A DNA stretch of 64,000 nucleotides from Bacteroidetes bacterium 37-13 (GCA_001897535.1 MKTC01000040.1:1-64000); one strand, 5' to 3'; counted from the first letter of the stretch, positions 32,359 to 42,786 are shown. Translations and numbers: made by a program. The notes: generated by a model from the sequence alone, not told the origin.

Positions 32359-34149
32359 CTATTTTGCAGCAAGCGCTACTCGCTTTTGTATGTCGCTTAA
32401 CTCACCTTTTGGAATTGCTGCGATAAGTTTTTGCGTGTATTCTTTTTGTGGGTTGTTGTAAATTTCATCGCTGGAGCCCATTTCTTCAATTTTTCCACGG
32501 TTCATTACTACCATTCTGTCGCTCATAAATTTCACCACACTTAAATCGTGCGATATAAAAATATATGTGAACTTAAATTCTTCGCGCAACTCGATAAGCA
32601 AATTAAGCACTTGTGCTTGCACCGAAACGTCTAATGCACTCACAGATTCATCGCAAATAATAAACTGCGGATTGAGTGCCAAAGCGCGCGCAATACAAAT
32701 ACGCTGGCGCTGTCCTCCCGAAAATTCATGTGGATAGCGATAGAAAAATTCCGGCTTCATATTCACCTTTGTGAGCAATTCTATCACCTTATCTTTTCGC
32801 TCTTTTTCGTTGCTGTAAACGCCATGAACGGTCATGGGTTCCATAATGGCATCGCCAATGGTAATTCTTGGATTTAAAGAAGAATATGGATCTTGAAAAA
32901 TGATTTGGAGATTCTTGCGAACGTCCATCATTTCTTTGTTGGAAAGTGCGAGCAAATCTTTTCCTTTGTATATAATCTTTCCTTCGGTAGCAGGAGCTAA
33001 GCGCAAAATAGTTCTTCCTAAAGTTGTTTTACCGCAGCCGCTTTCGCCTACTAAGCCTAAGGTTTCGCCAGGGTAAACATTAAAAGAAACATCATCAACT
33101 GCCTTCACATAGTCTGTAGTTTTTCCAAAGAAATCTTTCTTAGTTGGGAACCATGTTTTTAAGTTTTGAACCTGCAAAATAGGTTCTTGCTTCATCAATT
33201 CTTCTCTGCGCTTATCGGTTATACTTTGGTCTATTACTACTGCGTTAATGGCATCTTCCACCGAAGTGTTTAATTCTTCGATAGAGCCATCGGGATTTTC
33301 ACGCATAAAATCAACTACCGTTGGCAACTTGCTCAAGCGCTTGCCCAATGGCGGACGACAAGCCAACAAACTCTTGGTGTATGGATGTTTTGGGTTGCTG
33401 AAAATTTCGAGAACTGTGCCTTGTTCTACAATTCTACCTTTATACATCACCAGCACTTTGTCGGCTATTTCTGCTATCACACCCAAGTCGTGTGTAATAA
33501 ACATAATGGCGCTATCAATTTCGTGCTTTAGTTGGTACATTAAATCCAAAATGGTTTTTTGTACCGTAACATCTAAAGCTGTTGTTGGTTCATCGGCAAT
33601 TAAAATTGAAGGATTGCAACTCATTGCCATCGCAATCATCACGCGCTGCTTCTGTCCTCCGGAAAGTTGATGCGGATAAGCCTCTAAAATACGCTGCGGA
33701 TTAGGCAGGCGCACTTTTTCAAACATTTTTAGCGTAATATCTTTCGCCTCTTGTTTGCTTACTTTTTGGTGCAGAAGTATAGCTTCCATCACTTGGTTTC
33801 CGCAAGTAAAAACAGGATTTAAGGAGGTCATTGGTTCCTGAAAAATCATAGCGATTTCATTACCGCGGTAATGGCGCATGTCTTTATCCGGAATTTGAGC
33901 CAAATCTACTTGCTTTCCATCGCGTGAATTGTAAAGAATTTGTCCACCGGCAATTCTTCCCGGAGGGTTGGGAATCAATCGCATAATTGAAAGTGAAGTA
34001 ACACTTTTTCCGGATCCGGATTCTCCAACAATACCAATGGTTTCGCCTTTGTTTAAGGTAAACGAAACATCGTTCACGGCTTTCACAATTCCGCCATCGG
34101 TTTTAAATTCGGTAACTAAGTTCTTTACGTCTAAAAGTAGCTTGCTCAT
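32359..34149 (-). CDS. Peptide/nickel-type ABC transporter, fused double ATPase (DppD-DppF/GsiA-like)
   Basis: A 596-aa cytoplasmic protein with two complete ATPase domains. Domain 1: Walker A GESGSGKS (about 43), signature LSGGQKQR (about 162), Walker B LIADEPTTALD. Domain 2: Walker A GESGCGKTT (about 368), signature SGGQRQR (about 478), Walker B CDESVSALD. Each is followed by an oligopeptide-transporter C-terminal segment (KHPYTKSLL; KEYTQKLIAAIPKG). It energises uptake of oligopeptides or similar ligands; the permeases are elsewhere. The ATG at 34149 (MSKLLLDVKNL) is preferred to one 7 codons upstream. Confidence 0.94.
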   Translation of the reverse strand: MSKLLLDVKNLVTEFKTDGGIVKAVNDVSFTLNKGETIGIVGESGSGKSVTSLSIMRLIPNPPGRIAGGQILYNSRDGKQVDLAQIPDKDMRHYRGNEIAMIFQEPMTSLNPVFTCGNQVMEAILLHQKVSKQEAKDITLKMFEKVRLPNPQRILEAYPHQLSGGQKQRVMIAMAMSCNPSILIADEPTTALDVTVQKTILDLMYQLKHEIDSAIMFITHDLGVIAEIADKVLVMYKGRIVEQGTVLEIFSNPKHPYTKSLLACRPPLGKRLSKLPTVVDFMRENPDGSIEELNTSVEDAINAVVIDQSITDKRREELMKQEPILQVQNLKTWFPTKKDFFGKTTDYVKAVDDVSFNVYPGETLGLVGESGCGKTTLGRTILRLAPATEGKIIYKGKDLLALSNKEMMDVRKNLQIIFQDPYSSLNPRITIGDAIMEPMTVHGVYSNEKERKDKVIELLTKVNMKPEFFYRYPHEFSGGQRQRICIARALALNPQFIICDESVSALDVSVQAQVLNLLIELREEFKFTYIFISHDLSVVKFMSDRMVVMNRGKIEEMGSSDEIYNNPQKEYTQKLIAAIPKGELSDIQKRVALAAK

Positions 34150-34333
34150 GTTCCTTTCTAAAGTTGGCAAACCTAATTTAATTTATAGAAACTATGGCTA
34201 TAAACTTTAAGTTGAAACTTATTTTTATTTGTATTGCTGTTTTCCAATTAGCACACACAGAAATATTTTGTTAGAAAACTACTGATGTATTCTTTAGTAT
34301 TATTAAATTCTCTTAATAATTTAGAACACCAAA

Positions 34334-36949
34334 ATGAAGTGCGTAAAAATACAATGGATGTGTTTGTTATTTTGTGCGGCAATTATTGCCGTATCAGGCT
34401 GCAATACATCTAAGCAAATTAAAGGCGGGAAAAACTTTAATACTCAAAATATTGAAGAAGATACGCTTGATGAAATTGTTTTAAACTTTTCTAAAGAGAA
34501 AAAATACAGAGCCTCGTATCCAATAGATTTTGACCTGCTCAATACTAAATTGGATTTACAAATTGATTGGCAGAAACAGCATTTGCCGGGCAAAGCAATA
34601 CTAAAATTAAAGCCCCATTTTTATGCAACTGATTCTTTGGTTTTAGATGCAAAAGGAATGGATATAATTGAAGTTGCGCTGATGGATAAACAAGGCAATC
34701 GCGCTCTACTAAAATACACTTACGATAGCTTGCAGCTAAAAATAAACTTGGGTAAAACATACACCGCAAAAGACACGCTGCAAATTTTTATAGATTATGT
34801 TGCCAAGCCAAACGAACGCAAAACAAGCGGCTCGGCAGCTATTACAAGCGACAAAGGTTTGTATTTCATCAATCCATTAGGTAAAGAAATTGGAAAGCCT
34901 ACCCAACTTTGGACACAAGGCGAAACTGAAGCAAACTCTTGCTGGTTTCCAACTATCGAATCACCAAACCAACGTCAAACTAACGAGATTTCAATTACTT
35001 GCGAAAAGAAATACGCCACACTTTCTAACGGAATACTTACCGCTACCAAAGATTTGGGCAACGGTTTAAAAACCGATACTTGGACAATGGATTTGGCACA
35101 TGCGCCATACCTTGTAATGCTTACCGTGGGCGAATTTGCAGTAACTAAAGATAAATGGAGAAACATAGATGTTGATTACTATGTAGAGCAAGATTATGCT
35201 GCCGATGCTAAAAATATTTTTGGAAACACTCCGGAAATGTTAGAGTTCTTTTCACAACTTATGGGCTACGATTATCCTTGGCAAAAATATGCTCAAGTAA
35301 TTGTGCGCGATTATGTGAGTGGTGCAATGGAAAACACTACTGCTTCACTTTTTGGTGAATTTGTGCAGCGCAACAAACGCGAGCTAATGGATTTGAATTT
35401 TGAAGACATTATTGCCCACGAGCTTTTTCACCATTGGTTTGGCGATTTGGTTACTTGCGAAAGTTGGAGCAATATTCCGCTCAACGAAGCATTTGCAAAC
35501 TACAGCGAATACCTTTGGGCAGAGCACAAATATGGCAAAATGGAAGCCGACAAAATGCTTCAAAACAACTTGATACTTTACCTTAGCGAAGCACAAAATA
35601 AAAATGTAGATTTAATTAGGTTTTACTACGATGATAAAGAAGAAATGTTTGACCGCCACAGCTACGAAAAAGGCGGGCACGTTTTGCACCTATTGCGCAA
35701 TGCTGTTGGAGATGAAGCTTTCTTTAAATCACTTCAACTTTATTTAAAAACAAATGCTTTTAAATCTGTTGAAATTCACCAACTGCGATTAGCTTTTGAA
35801 TCTGTTACCGGAAAAGACATGAACTGGTTTTTTAACCAATGGTTTTTAAATAGCGGACACCCAAAAATCACTTTCACCTATGCTTACAAAAATGATACCG
35901 CTTACGTAATTACCGAACAGCAACAAAACACCGGCAAAGGACTTATTTATGAACTGCCATTAAAAGCAGAAATTTGGAGTGGAAATAACTCTAAAATTTA
36001 TCCTATTCACTTAACGCATGAGCGCGATACATTTAAGTTCTATGCCGCAACTGAACCAGACCTGATTGATGGCGATGCAGAAAGAATTTTGCTTGGCACA
36101 AAAAAGGAAAATAAAAAAGTGCCGGAGTATGTTTTTCAGTATAAAAATCACCCACTTTACTTAGCAAAATATGAAGCATTGCAAAAGCTAAAGGTTGCGC
36201 AAGAAGAAGATTCTACTGCAAAAAATACACTTATCGCTGCTTTAGATAATAGTTTTTACGCCCTGCGAAAATATGCAGTAGAAAGTATAAAACTTAGCTC
36301 CGATTCTTCACCCGAAGTGCTTAGAAAAATTAAATGGATTGCGCTAAACGATAAACACCCGAATGTACGTACTGCAGCAGTTCAAAAACTTGGAAGATTA
36401 AAAGATTCTACCTTATTGAACACTTTTATGCAGTGCCTAAAAGATAGTTCTTACGCCACTGTTGCCGAAGCACTAAAAGCAATAAACACGCTCGATTCAA
36501 ACAAAGCAATGCAACTCGCAAAGCCATTTGAAAACGATAAGAATTATGAACTCACCGATGCGCTTTCAACAATTTATTCTGCCAGCACTTCAACACAAGC
36601 AAACAATTTCTTTATCCAGAAATTTAAAACCGTTACGGGCTACGGCAAATATCCTTTAATGTATCACTACGCAAATTATTTAAGCGGCATGAACAAAGCA
36701 ACAGTTCTTAGTGGAATTGAATTGCTAAAAAACCAAGCGCTAAGCACAGAAGCCAAGTTGATGATTTCTGCCGGAAAAGGCGCTATTAAAAGAGTTTTAA
36801 AGCAATTTGAAAGCAAGAAGAAAACATTAGAAAATGGGAATAAAGAAGCTACTGTGAATCTTCAAAATGGGTATGAAAATATTATCACAAAAGCTAACGA
36901 AGCACTTGATTTTATTAATAAACAAACCGAAGAAGAAAAGAAAAACTAG
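34334..36949 (+). CDS. M1-family aminopeptidase, lipoprotein
   Basis: An 871-aa zinc aminopeptidase. A lipobox (IIAVSGC, Cys about 22) anchors it to a membrane. The substrate-binding GAMEN (about 330), zinc motif HELFHHW-x17-NEAFANY (about 362-384) and catalytic Tyr region (RHSYEKGGHVLHLLR) are all present, so it should be active. The C-terminal ~300 residues contain HEAT-like helices. It overlaps the sigma-factor start by 1 bp, so the genes are likely co-transcribed. Confidence 0.95.
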   Translation: MKCVKIQWMCLLFCAAIIAVSGCNTSKQIKGGKNFNTQNIEEDTLDEIVLNFSKEKKYRASYPIDFDLLNTKLDLQIDWQKQHLPGKAILKLKPHFYATDSLVLDAKGMDIIEVALMDKQGNRALLKYTYDSLQLKINLGKTYTAKDTLQIFIDYVAKPNERKTSGSAAITSDKGLYFINPLGKEIGKPTQLWTQGETEANSCWFPTIESPNQRQTNEISITCEKKYATLSNGILTATKDLGNGLKTDTWTMDLAHAPYLVMLTVGEFAVTKDKWRNIDVDYYVEQDYAADAKNIFGNTPEMLEFFSQLMGYDYPWQKYAQVIVRDYVSGAMENTTASLFGEFVQRNKRELMDLNFEDIIAHELFHHWFGDLVTCESWSNIPLNEAFANYSEYLWAEHKYGKMEADKMLQNNLILYLSEAQNKNVDLIRFYYDDKEEMFDRHSYEKGGHVLHLLRNAVGDEAFFKSLQLYLKTNAFKSVEIHQLRLAFESVTGKDMNWFFNQWFLNSGHPKITFTYAYKNDTAYVITEQQQNTGKGLIYELPLKAEIWSGNNSKIYPIHLTHERDTFKFYAATEPDLIDGDAERILLGTKKENKKVPEYVFQYKNHPLYLAKYEALQKLKVAQEEDSTAKNTLIAALDNSFYALRKYAVESIKLSSDSSPEVLRKIKWIALNDKHPNVRTAAVQKLGRLKDSTLLNTFMQCLKDSSYATVAEALKAINTLDSNKAMQLAKPFENDKNYELTDALSTIYSASTSTQANNFFIQKFKTVTGYGKYPLMYHYANYLSGMNKATVLSGIELLKNQALSTEAKLMISAGKGAIKRVLKQFESKKKTLENGNKEATVNLQNGYENIITKANEALDFINKQTEEEKKN

Positions 36950-37557
36950 TGAGCCACAATTCACCATATAGCAATTTGAGTGATGAGGAGCTAATAAACC
37001 GCTACCGAAATTCGCACGACTTAAAGTATGTGGGAGAGCTTTATCATCGCTACAGCCATTTAGCTTATGGTGTGTGCTTAAAGTATTTTAAAAATGATGC
37101 CGCTGCACAAGATGCTGTGATGCAAATTTTTGAAAAACTTATTACCGATTTAAAAAAATATCATGTTGCTATTTTTAAATCTTGGTTGCATACCGTGATA
37201 AGAAACCATTGCATGATGCAGTTTAGAACGAATACTGCGACAGTTAGAAATGTGCAAGAATATAAACAAGAAATGCAAAATGAACCACAGTTTGATATGG
37301 AAAATCAACTGGAATTGCATCTAGAAGCTGCCGAAGAGAAAGAATGGCTTTTAAAGCACTTAAACGAAAGCATAAACGACTTGCGCGATGAACAAAAAAC
37401 TTGTGTTGAACTATTTTATCTTAAAGAAAAAAGTTATCAAGAAATTAGTGCCATCACCGGTTATTCGCTGAATGAAGTAAAGAGCTATATTCAAAATGGG
37501 AAAAGAAATTTAAAGAATATAATTATCGCAAAACATGAGCGGGCAAAGGAAAAATAA
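36949..37557 (+). CDS. ECF-type RNA polymerase sigma factor
   Basis: A 202-aa sigma-70 family protein. Region 2 is visible in YHRYSHLAYGVCLKYFKND and AQDAVMQIFEKLI; region 4 is DEQKTCVELFYLKEKSYQEI followed by SAITGYSLNEVKSYIQNGKR. It starts with GTG at 36949, overlapping the TAG stop of the aminopeptidase. The following gene has the layout of an anti-sigma protein. Confidence 0.93.
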   Translation: MSHNSPYSNLSDEELINRYRNSHDLKYVGELYHRYSHLAYGVCLKYFKNDAAAQDAVMQIFEKLITDLKKYHVAIFKSWLHTVIRNHCMMQFRTNTATVRNVQEYKQEMQNEPQFDMENQLELHLEAAEEKEWLLKHLNESINDLRDEQKTCVELFYLKEKSYQEISAITGYSLNEVKSYIQNGKRNLKNIIIAKHERAKEK

Positions 37558-37558
37558 C

Positions 37559-38725
37559 ATGCCTCTTACTCAAAACGGAGTAATAACAGACCAAGCAATT
37601 TTAGCTTATCTGAAAGGCGAACTATCGCCACACGATACCGCTGAGTTTGATAAACTGTTAGCTGCCGATCCATTTGCACGCGAAGCTTTAGAAGGTTTGC
37701 AAACAGCAAATGCTCAAAAACTAAAAGCAAGCTTTTCAGAATTATCGCATAAAATTCAAGAAAAATCAGGCTCGGCAAAAGCAGAAAAGAAAACCTCATT
37801 CACTCTATTTTTTAGATATGCAGCAGTTGCAGCTTTGGTTGCTGTGTTTATTGGCGTTGCATTTCTTACAACCAATTATTTTAATGAACAAGCACAAAAA
37901 TTAGCATTAAAAGAAGAAGCTACAACACAAGAAGCTGCGCCACTTTTACAAGAAGCCGATAGCCAAGTTCAACTTGCTGAAGCGCCAATTACCGATACCT
38001 TATCAACCGAAATGCTTGCGGAACAAAGTGCCGATATTAGCAGTATAAATGATAGCGCAACACAAGGAATAGCAAGCAATGCTGAAACTTCACAACAAGT
38101 TGCCACAAAAGCATCATCTATTGCTGCCAGCCCAACAATGCTGCCATCTCCACCGCCTGCGACTAAACAAGTTGCAGCGAAGCCTATTGCAAAAGAGCAA
38201 GAAACCAAGCAAGTAAAAGAGGCAACTAAACAGTCTAATGCAATTCAAACAAAAACAACTCAGTCTGCAGTAAGCAATACACCCAAAACAAATTCACAAG
38301 CAGATGCCATAACTGGCGATGCTGCAACAGCAGCAATACATGCTGCCGAAAAAAAGACTGAGGAAAAGAATGATAAACTTTCTGAAAGCATGGAGGATGC
38401 CATGGAGAGTTTCAACAATAGAGATTACAAAGATGCTGCAAAAAAGTTCAATAAAATTGCATCAAAAGATCCTTCAAACTTAGATGCAATTTACTTTGAA
38501 GGTATTAGCCAATTTATTAATGGCGATAACAATAAAGCGCTAAAGAACTTCGATAAATTGTTGAGTAATGGTGCCAAACATTCTGATGGTTCAAAATGGT
38601 ATAAAGCGCAAATTTTATTGAAGAAAGGAAAAAAGGAAGATGCAAAGAAACTATTGAACGACTTGAAAGAAGGCAATAGTTCTTTTAAAGATAGAGCCAT
38701 AAAAAAACTAACTGAAACCGAATAG
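37559..38725 (+). CDS. Putative anti-sigma factor with C-terminal TPR repeats
   Basis: About 388 aa. The N-terminal ~75 residues resemble a short anti-sigma domain (AILAYLKGELSPHDTAEFDKL). One membrane helix follows (about 81-102, AAVAALVAVFIGVAFLTTNYF cut at its ends), then a ~170-aa low-complexity linker rich in A, T, Q and K, and about 120 residues of TPR-like helices (MESFNNRDYKDAAKKFNKIA, NNKALKNFDKLL). It probably sequesters the sigma factor encoded immediately upstream. An alternative ATG at 37535 would overlap the sigma gene by 23 bp. Confidence 0.8.
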   Translation: MPLTQNGVITDQAILAYLKGELSPHDTAEFDKLLAADPFAREALEGLQTANAQKLKASFSELSHKIQEKSGSAKAEKKTSFTLFFRYAAVAALVAVFIGVAFLTTNYFNEQAQKLALKEEATTQEAAPLLQEADSQVQLAEAPITDTLSTEMLAEQSADISSINDSATQGIASNAETSQQVATKASSIAASPTMLPSPPPATKQVAAKPIAKEQETKQVKEATKQSNAIQTKTTQSAVSNTPKTNSQADAITGDAATAAIHAAEKKTEEKNDKLSESMEDAMESFNNRDYKDAAKKFNKIASKDPSNLDAIYFEGISQFINGDNNKALKNFDKLLSNGAKHSDGSKWYKAQILLKKGKKEDAKKLLNDLKEGNSSFKDRAIKKLTETE

Positions 38726-38733
38726 CAGTAGCT

Positions 38734-40947
38734 CTATTTCGTGCTTTCCAGCGTAGCGGTATCACAATCAAAACTCACACTAAAAGCAGAGTCTGCAGGC
38801 ATTTCGAAATCGTCTCTGCCAAGTTTTAAACTTCTATCGTTAAAACTTCTGCGCAAAAACTCTCCCACTACAGGTAATGCTGCTGAAGATCCTTGCCCTG
38901 TTGCAGTAGAACGAAAATGTACTGCGGGTTGTTCAAAGCCAACCCAACAAACTGCTACAATACTTGGTGTGAACCCAACAAACCAAGCATCGGCATTGCT
39001 TTGTGTAGTGCCTGTTTTTCCGGCAATTGGCATATTTAATCCAAAGCGACTGCGCAGCCTTGCACCAGTGCCTTTATTCACCACGCGCTTCATCATCCCA
39101 TCGGTAACCCACACTGTTTTTTCATCTAAAACTTCTTTGCGTTTTGGTGTATATTCTGCTAATTTATTTCCCTTTCTATCTTCAATTCTTTTAATAAAAA
39201 AAGGTTCACTTAAAGTTCCGTTATTGGCAAATGCCGTATAAGCTCTTGCCATTTCGAAAAGTGAAATATCGTTTACGCCAAGGCAAAGCGCAGGTACAGG
39301 TTCTAAACGACTTTCAATACCTAAATTCTTGCAAAATTGCACTAAAGCATCTGGTCCAAAATCTTTCATTAACTGTGCTGTAATTCTATTATCAGAATAC
39401 GTTAAACCTTCCTGCATTGGAACCATACTTCCATCTTCCCATTTCTTAGTTGCCGAAGGATCCCAAGTGGCATCTACGCCATCAAACTGTGGCGGCTCGT
39501 AAGGAATAAGTGTGCATGGATTGTAGCCACGCTCCACCGCTACCGCATATTGAAACGGTTTAAGAATAGAACCAACTTGTCGTTTGGTAGTTTTTTTTAC
39601 GTGGTCTAATTGAAAAAAGGTAATGTTTGGCCCACCAATCCAAGCTTTTATTTCACCAGTTTTTGGGTCTAAAGCCATAAATCCAATTTGAGCAATTTGC
39701 AAGTAATACTTAATAGAATCTAATGGCGACATGGTTGTATCTTTTGAATAATCACCTGCTGCATCATCATACGAAAAGATGGTCATTTCAACTTTCTTAT
39801 TGAAAATTTTTGCGATTTGCGCCTCGCTCTTTCCTTGTTCTTTAAGTGCTAAATAGCGCTCGCTTTGCTTCATCATTTTTTCGGGCAAATCCGGCTTTGC
39901 ACGCATACCGCTTTTCCAAGGTTCACGGTCTTTCCATTCAGTAAAAAAAGTGCTTTGTAAATAAGCTAAATGCGATTTTGCAGCTTCCTCAGCATAAAAT
40001 TGCATGCGCGAATCAATTGTGGTATAAACCTTTAATCCGTCTTTGTAAATATCCCATTTTGTGCCGTCAGATTTTGGATTTTTATCGCACCAGTTTTTTA
40101 ATTCTTGTCTTAAATATTCTCTAAAATAGGTTGCAATTCCTTCTCTAAAATCAGGATTGTGAAAATCTAAAACTATCGGCTTGTTGATATAATTTTTAAG
40201 CTGTTTTTCATTCAAATATCCGGCTTCAAACATTCGGTCTAAAACTAAATCTCTACGCTCTTTTGCAAGCTCTGGTCGTTTCTGCGGATTATACAAAGAT
40301 GGCCCATTCAACATTCCAATGAGCATGGCAGCCTCTTCCACATTTAAGTCTTTTGGCTTCTTATAGAAATAAGTAAAAGCAGCAGTTTTTATTCCGTAAG
40401 AATTATATCCAAAGCCAATGGTATTGAGGTAAACGCTAATAATTTCATCTTTAGAAAAAGTGCGTTCTAACTTAGCAGCCAACACCCATTCTTTAATTTT
40501 TTGTGCTGTTCTTTTTATTGGGTTTCGCTCTACTTTTTTGTTGAATAAATTTTTGGCGAGCTGTTGCGTAATTGTGCTGCCGCCTCCTGCATCTTGCCCT
40601 AAAATTCCGGTTTTAATTATTGCTCTAAAAAGCCCCTTTAAATCAATTCCACTGTGTGTGTAAAATCGTTTATCTTCTGTTGCTATCAAGCCTTGCACTA
40701 AGTAAGGCGAAAGTTCATCATAGCTAATTTCAATTCTGTTTTCAGTAAAGTAAGTTCCTAAGATTTGGTTATCGCTGGAGTAAACTGTTGTAGATACATC
40801 GTTGTTTGGATTTTGAATAGCATCTAAATCGGGCATTTCGCCAAGCAAACCTTTGGTAACGCCCCAAAAGAAAAAAATTAAAAACACCACAAAACTCCAA
40901 AGTGCAATTTGGGTGTATCTAAAAACTGATTTAAAATCTTGTTTCAT
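38734..40947 (-). CDS. Class A penicillin-binding protein (PBP1A-type)
   Basis: A 737-aa bifunctional peptidoglycan synthase. One N-terminal membrane helix (about 15-33); GT51 transglycosylase with IATEDKRFYTHSGID (catalytic Glu about 90) and GGSTITQQLAKNLF; transpeptidase with SILKPF (Ser nucleophile about 462), YSDN (about 518) and KTGTTQ (about 645). All catalytic motifs are intact. Its stop lies 8 bp from the convergent TPR gene. Confidence 0.96.
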   Translation of the reverse strand: MKQDFKSVFRYTQIALWSFVVFLIFFFWGVTKGLLGEMPDLDAIQNPNNDVSTTVYSSDNQILGTYFTENRIEISYDELSPYLVQGLIATEDKRFYTHSGIDLKGLFRAIIKTGILGQDAGGGSTITQQLAKNLFNKKVERNPIKRTAQKIKEWVLAAKLERTFSKDEIISVYLNTIGFGYNSYGIKTAAFTYFYKKPKDLNVEEAAMLIGMLNGPSLYNPQKRPELAKERRDLVLDRMFEAGYLNEKQLKNYINKPIVLDFHNPDFREGIATYFREYLRQELKNWCDKNPKSDGTKWDIYKDGLKVYTTIDSRMQFYAEEAAKSHLAYLQSTFFTEWKDREPWKSGMRAKPDLPEKMMKQSERYLALKEQGKSEAQIAKIFNKKVEMTIFSYDDAAGDYSKDTTMSPLDSIKYYLQIAQIGFMALDPKTGEIKAWIGGPNITFFQLDHVKKTTKRQVGSILKPFQYAVAVERGYNPCTLIPYEPPQFDGVDATWDPSATKKWEDGSMVPMQEGLTYSDNRITAQLMKDFGPDALVQFCKNLGIESRLEPVPALCLGVNDISLFEMARAYTAFANNGTLSEPFFIKRIEDRKGNKLAEYTPKRKEVLDEKTVWVTDGMMKRVVNKGTGARLRSRFGLNMPIAGKTGTTQSNADAWFVGFTPSIVAVCWVGFEQPAVHFRSTATGQGSSAALPVVGEFLRRSFNDRSLKLGRDDFEMPADSAFSVSFDCDTATLESTK

Positions 40948-40956
40948 CGAAGCAAA

Positions 40957-41529
40957 CTATTGTTGGTTTTTATATTGAACAAATGCTTCTAATGTGTTGT
41001 AATAGGCTTGTCCGTACTTGCGGATTAAGGCATCTTTTAAGAATTTGTAAACCGGAACTTTGAGTTTTTTTCCATTTGCACACGCGGCTTTGCAAATTTC
41101 CCAACGTTCGTAATTTACGGCATCATAGTGTTGGTGTTTGGTAATTCTTATCGGATATAAATGGCATGAAATAGGTTTTTGAAAGCCCACTTTTCCATCT
41201 TTCCAAGCACGCTCAATCCCACACATAGCAACGCCATTTTCAAAAACAGTATAAGCGCAAGCGCCATCTTTCCGCAGTGGTGTTGCATGTTTATTTTCTT
41301 CCTTCAAAAAAACGTGTTTACCTTCTTTTTCTATTGCTTCTATGCCTTCTTGTGTTAAATAAGGTTTCACGGCATCATAGATATTATCAAGTATAGGGAG
41401 TTCGTTTTCTTCAAGCGGAGCGCCATATTCGCCTTGTACACAACAAGCGCCTTTACAAGCGTTTAGGTCGCACACAAAGTGTTCTTCAATTACATCTAAA
41501 CTCACCAAAGTATTTTCTATCGAAAGCAT
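40957..41529 (-). CDS. DUF3109 family cysteine-rich protein
   Basis: A 190-aa protein with the DUF3109 cysteine pattern: CDLNACKGACC near the N-terminus, then CAYTVFENGVAMCGIE, CHLYPIRIT and CKAACANGKK. The Cys set resembles YkgJ-type zinc- or iron-sulfur-binding proteins. Function unknown. It is 9 bp upstream of the PBP1A gene on the same strand and may be co-transcribed. The ATG at 41529 (MLSIENTLVSLD) is chosen over one 7 codons upstream. Confidence 0.9.
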   Translation of the reverse strand: MLSIENTLVSLDVIEEHFVCDLNACKGACCVQGEYGAPLEENELPILDNIYDAVKPYLTQEGIEAIEKEGKHVFLKEENKHATPLRKDGACAYTVFENGVAMCGIERAWKDGKVGFQKPISCHLYPIRITKHQHYDAVNYERWEICKAACANGKKLKVPVYKFLKDALIRKYGQAYYNTLEAFVQYKNQQ

Positions 41530-41582
41530 AATAAGTGCAAATGAAAACAATTAGCCTATATTTCTTCATGTTCATTTATACT

Positions 41583-41754
41583 GAACCCAAACTATGCAGT
41601 AGAAGTTCTATTACGAAATAAAATTTCTGCAAAATATGAAACCGCGTAACTTTTACTCCCTCTCCATCGAACTACTTATGGATTATTCGTAAAAGTTCAT
41701 ATTTTATTGAACTTTTGCCTCTTAATAACGAATTCCACTGCATAATTTGGGTTG
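41583..41754. repeat. Small inverted-repeat element (MITE-like)
   Basis: The left arm GAACCCAAACTATGCAGTAG (from 41583) matches the reverse complement of the right arm, CAACCCAAATTATGCAGTGG (from 41754), with few mismatches. Weaker complementarity continues inwards (AAAATATGAA on both arms), so the ~170-bp unit could fold into a long imperfect hairpin. It has no coding capacity. It fills the gap between the divergent DUF3109 and MoxR genes and may carry or affect their promoters. Confidence 0.55.
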
Positions 41755-41792
41755 AAAGTTTATTTTCGCACACACTCAAAAATTCGTTTTAG

Positions 41793-42752
41793 ATGTATAA
41801 CAGCGATGTGGAAGCCTTAGATGCGTTTGCGGCAAAATATAAAACGCTAAAAACTGAAATAGGGAAAGTGATTGTGGGGCAACAAGAAGTGGTACACCAT
41901 GTATTGGTTTCTATTTTTTGTGACGGACACAGTTTGCTCATTGGTGTGCCGGGATTGGCTAAAACACTTACAGTTCAAACCATTTCACAAGTGTTAGATT
42001 TAACTTTCAATCGCATACAGTTTACACCAGATTTAATGCCGAGCGATATTATCGGTTCAGAAATTTTAGATGAATCGCGACAGTTTAAATTTAATCGCGG
42101 TCCTGTTTTCGCCAATATTGTTTTGGCAGATGAAATAAATCGTACACCGCCAAAAACACAATCTGCACTTTTAGAAAGTATGCAAGAGCGTAGTGTAACT
42201 GTTTCAGGGAATAGGCATATTTTACCTAAACCATTTTTTGTTTTAGCTACGCAAAATCCAATTGAGCAAGAAGGAACTTATCCTTTGCCTGAAGCCCAAT
42301 TAGACCGATTTATGTTTAGCATCACTTTAGATTATCCTTCGTTTGAAGAAGAAGTACAAGTGGTGAAGCAAACAACTTCGCAAACTAAAACTGAATTGAC
42401 TAAGCATCTTTCGGGTACTGATATTGTTTATTTTCAGCAGCTTATTCGCAAAATGCCGATAGCTGACAATGTATTGGAGTATGCTGTTTCGTTAGTGAAC
42501 AAAACTCGCCCGGAAAGTAATTTTGCAACTGATACAGTTAAAAATTATGTGGCTTGGGGCGCTGGTCCGCGCGCTTCACAGTTTTTGGTGTTGGGGGCAA
42601 AATGCCATGCGGCTACCAAAGGAAAATATTCACCCGATATTGAAGATGTGCAAGCTGTTGCATTGCCGGTTCTTCGCCATAGAGTTTTTAAAAATTACAA
42701 AGCTGAAGCCGAAGGACTTAGCATAGAAAAAATAATTTCAGGCTTGTTATAG
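41793..42752 (+). CDS. MoxR-family AAA+ ATPase
   Basis: A 319-aa AAA+ chaperone-like ATPase. Walker A is GVPGLAKT (about 52), Walker B VLADEINRT (about 111), sensor 1 ATQNPIEQEGTYPLPEAQLD, and the lid domain lies in the last ~80 residues. MoxR proteins usually work with DUF58/VWA-domain partners in protein or cofactor maturation; the usual DUF58 gene does not follow here, where gldC lies 34 bp downstream. Confidence 0.93.
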   Translation: MYNSDVEALDAFAAKYKTLKTEIGKVIVGQQEVVHHVLVSIFCDGHSLLIGVPGLAKTLTVQTISQVLDLTFNRIQFTPDLMPSDIIGSEILDESRQFKFNRGPVFANIVLADEINRTPPKTQSALLESMQERSVTVSGNRHILPKPFFVLATQNPIEQEGTYPLPEAQLDRFMFSITLDYPSFEEEVQVVKQTTSQTKTELTKHLSGTDIVYFQQLIRKMPIADNVLEYAVSLVNKTRPESNFATDTVKNYVAWGAGPRASQFLVLGAKCHAATKGKYSPDIEDVQAVALPVLRHRVFKNYKAEAEGLSIEKIISGLL

Positions 42753-42786
42753 CCTATAATTTCCTAATGATTTTAAACCAAATACA

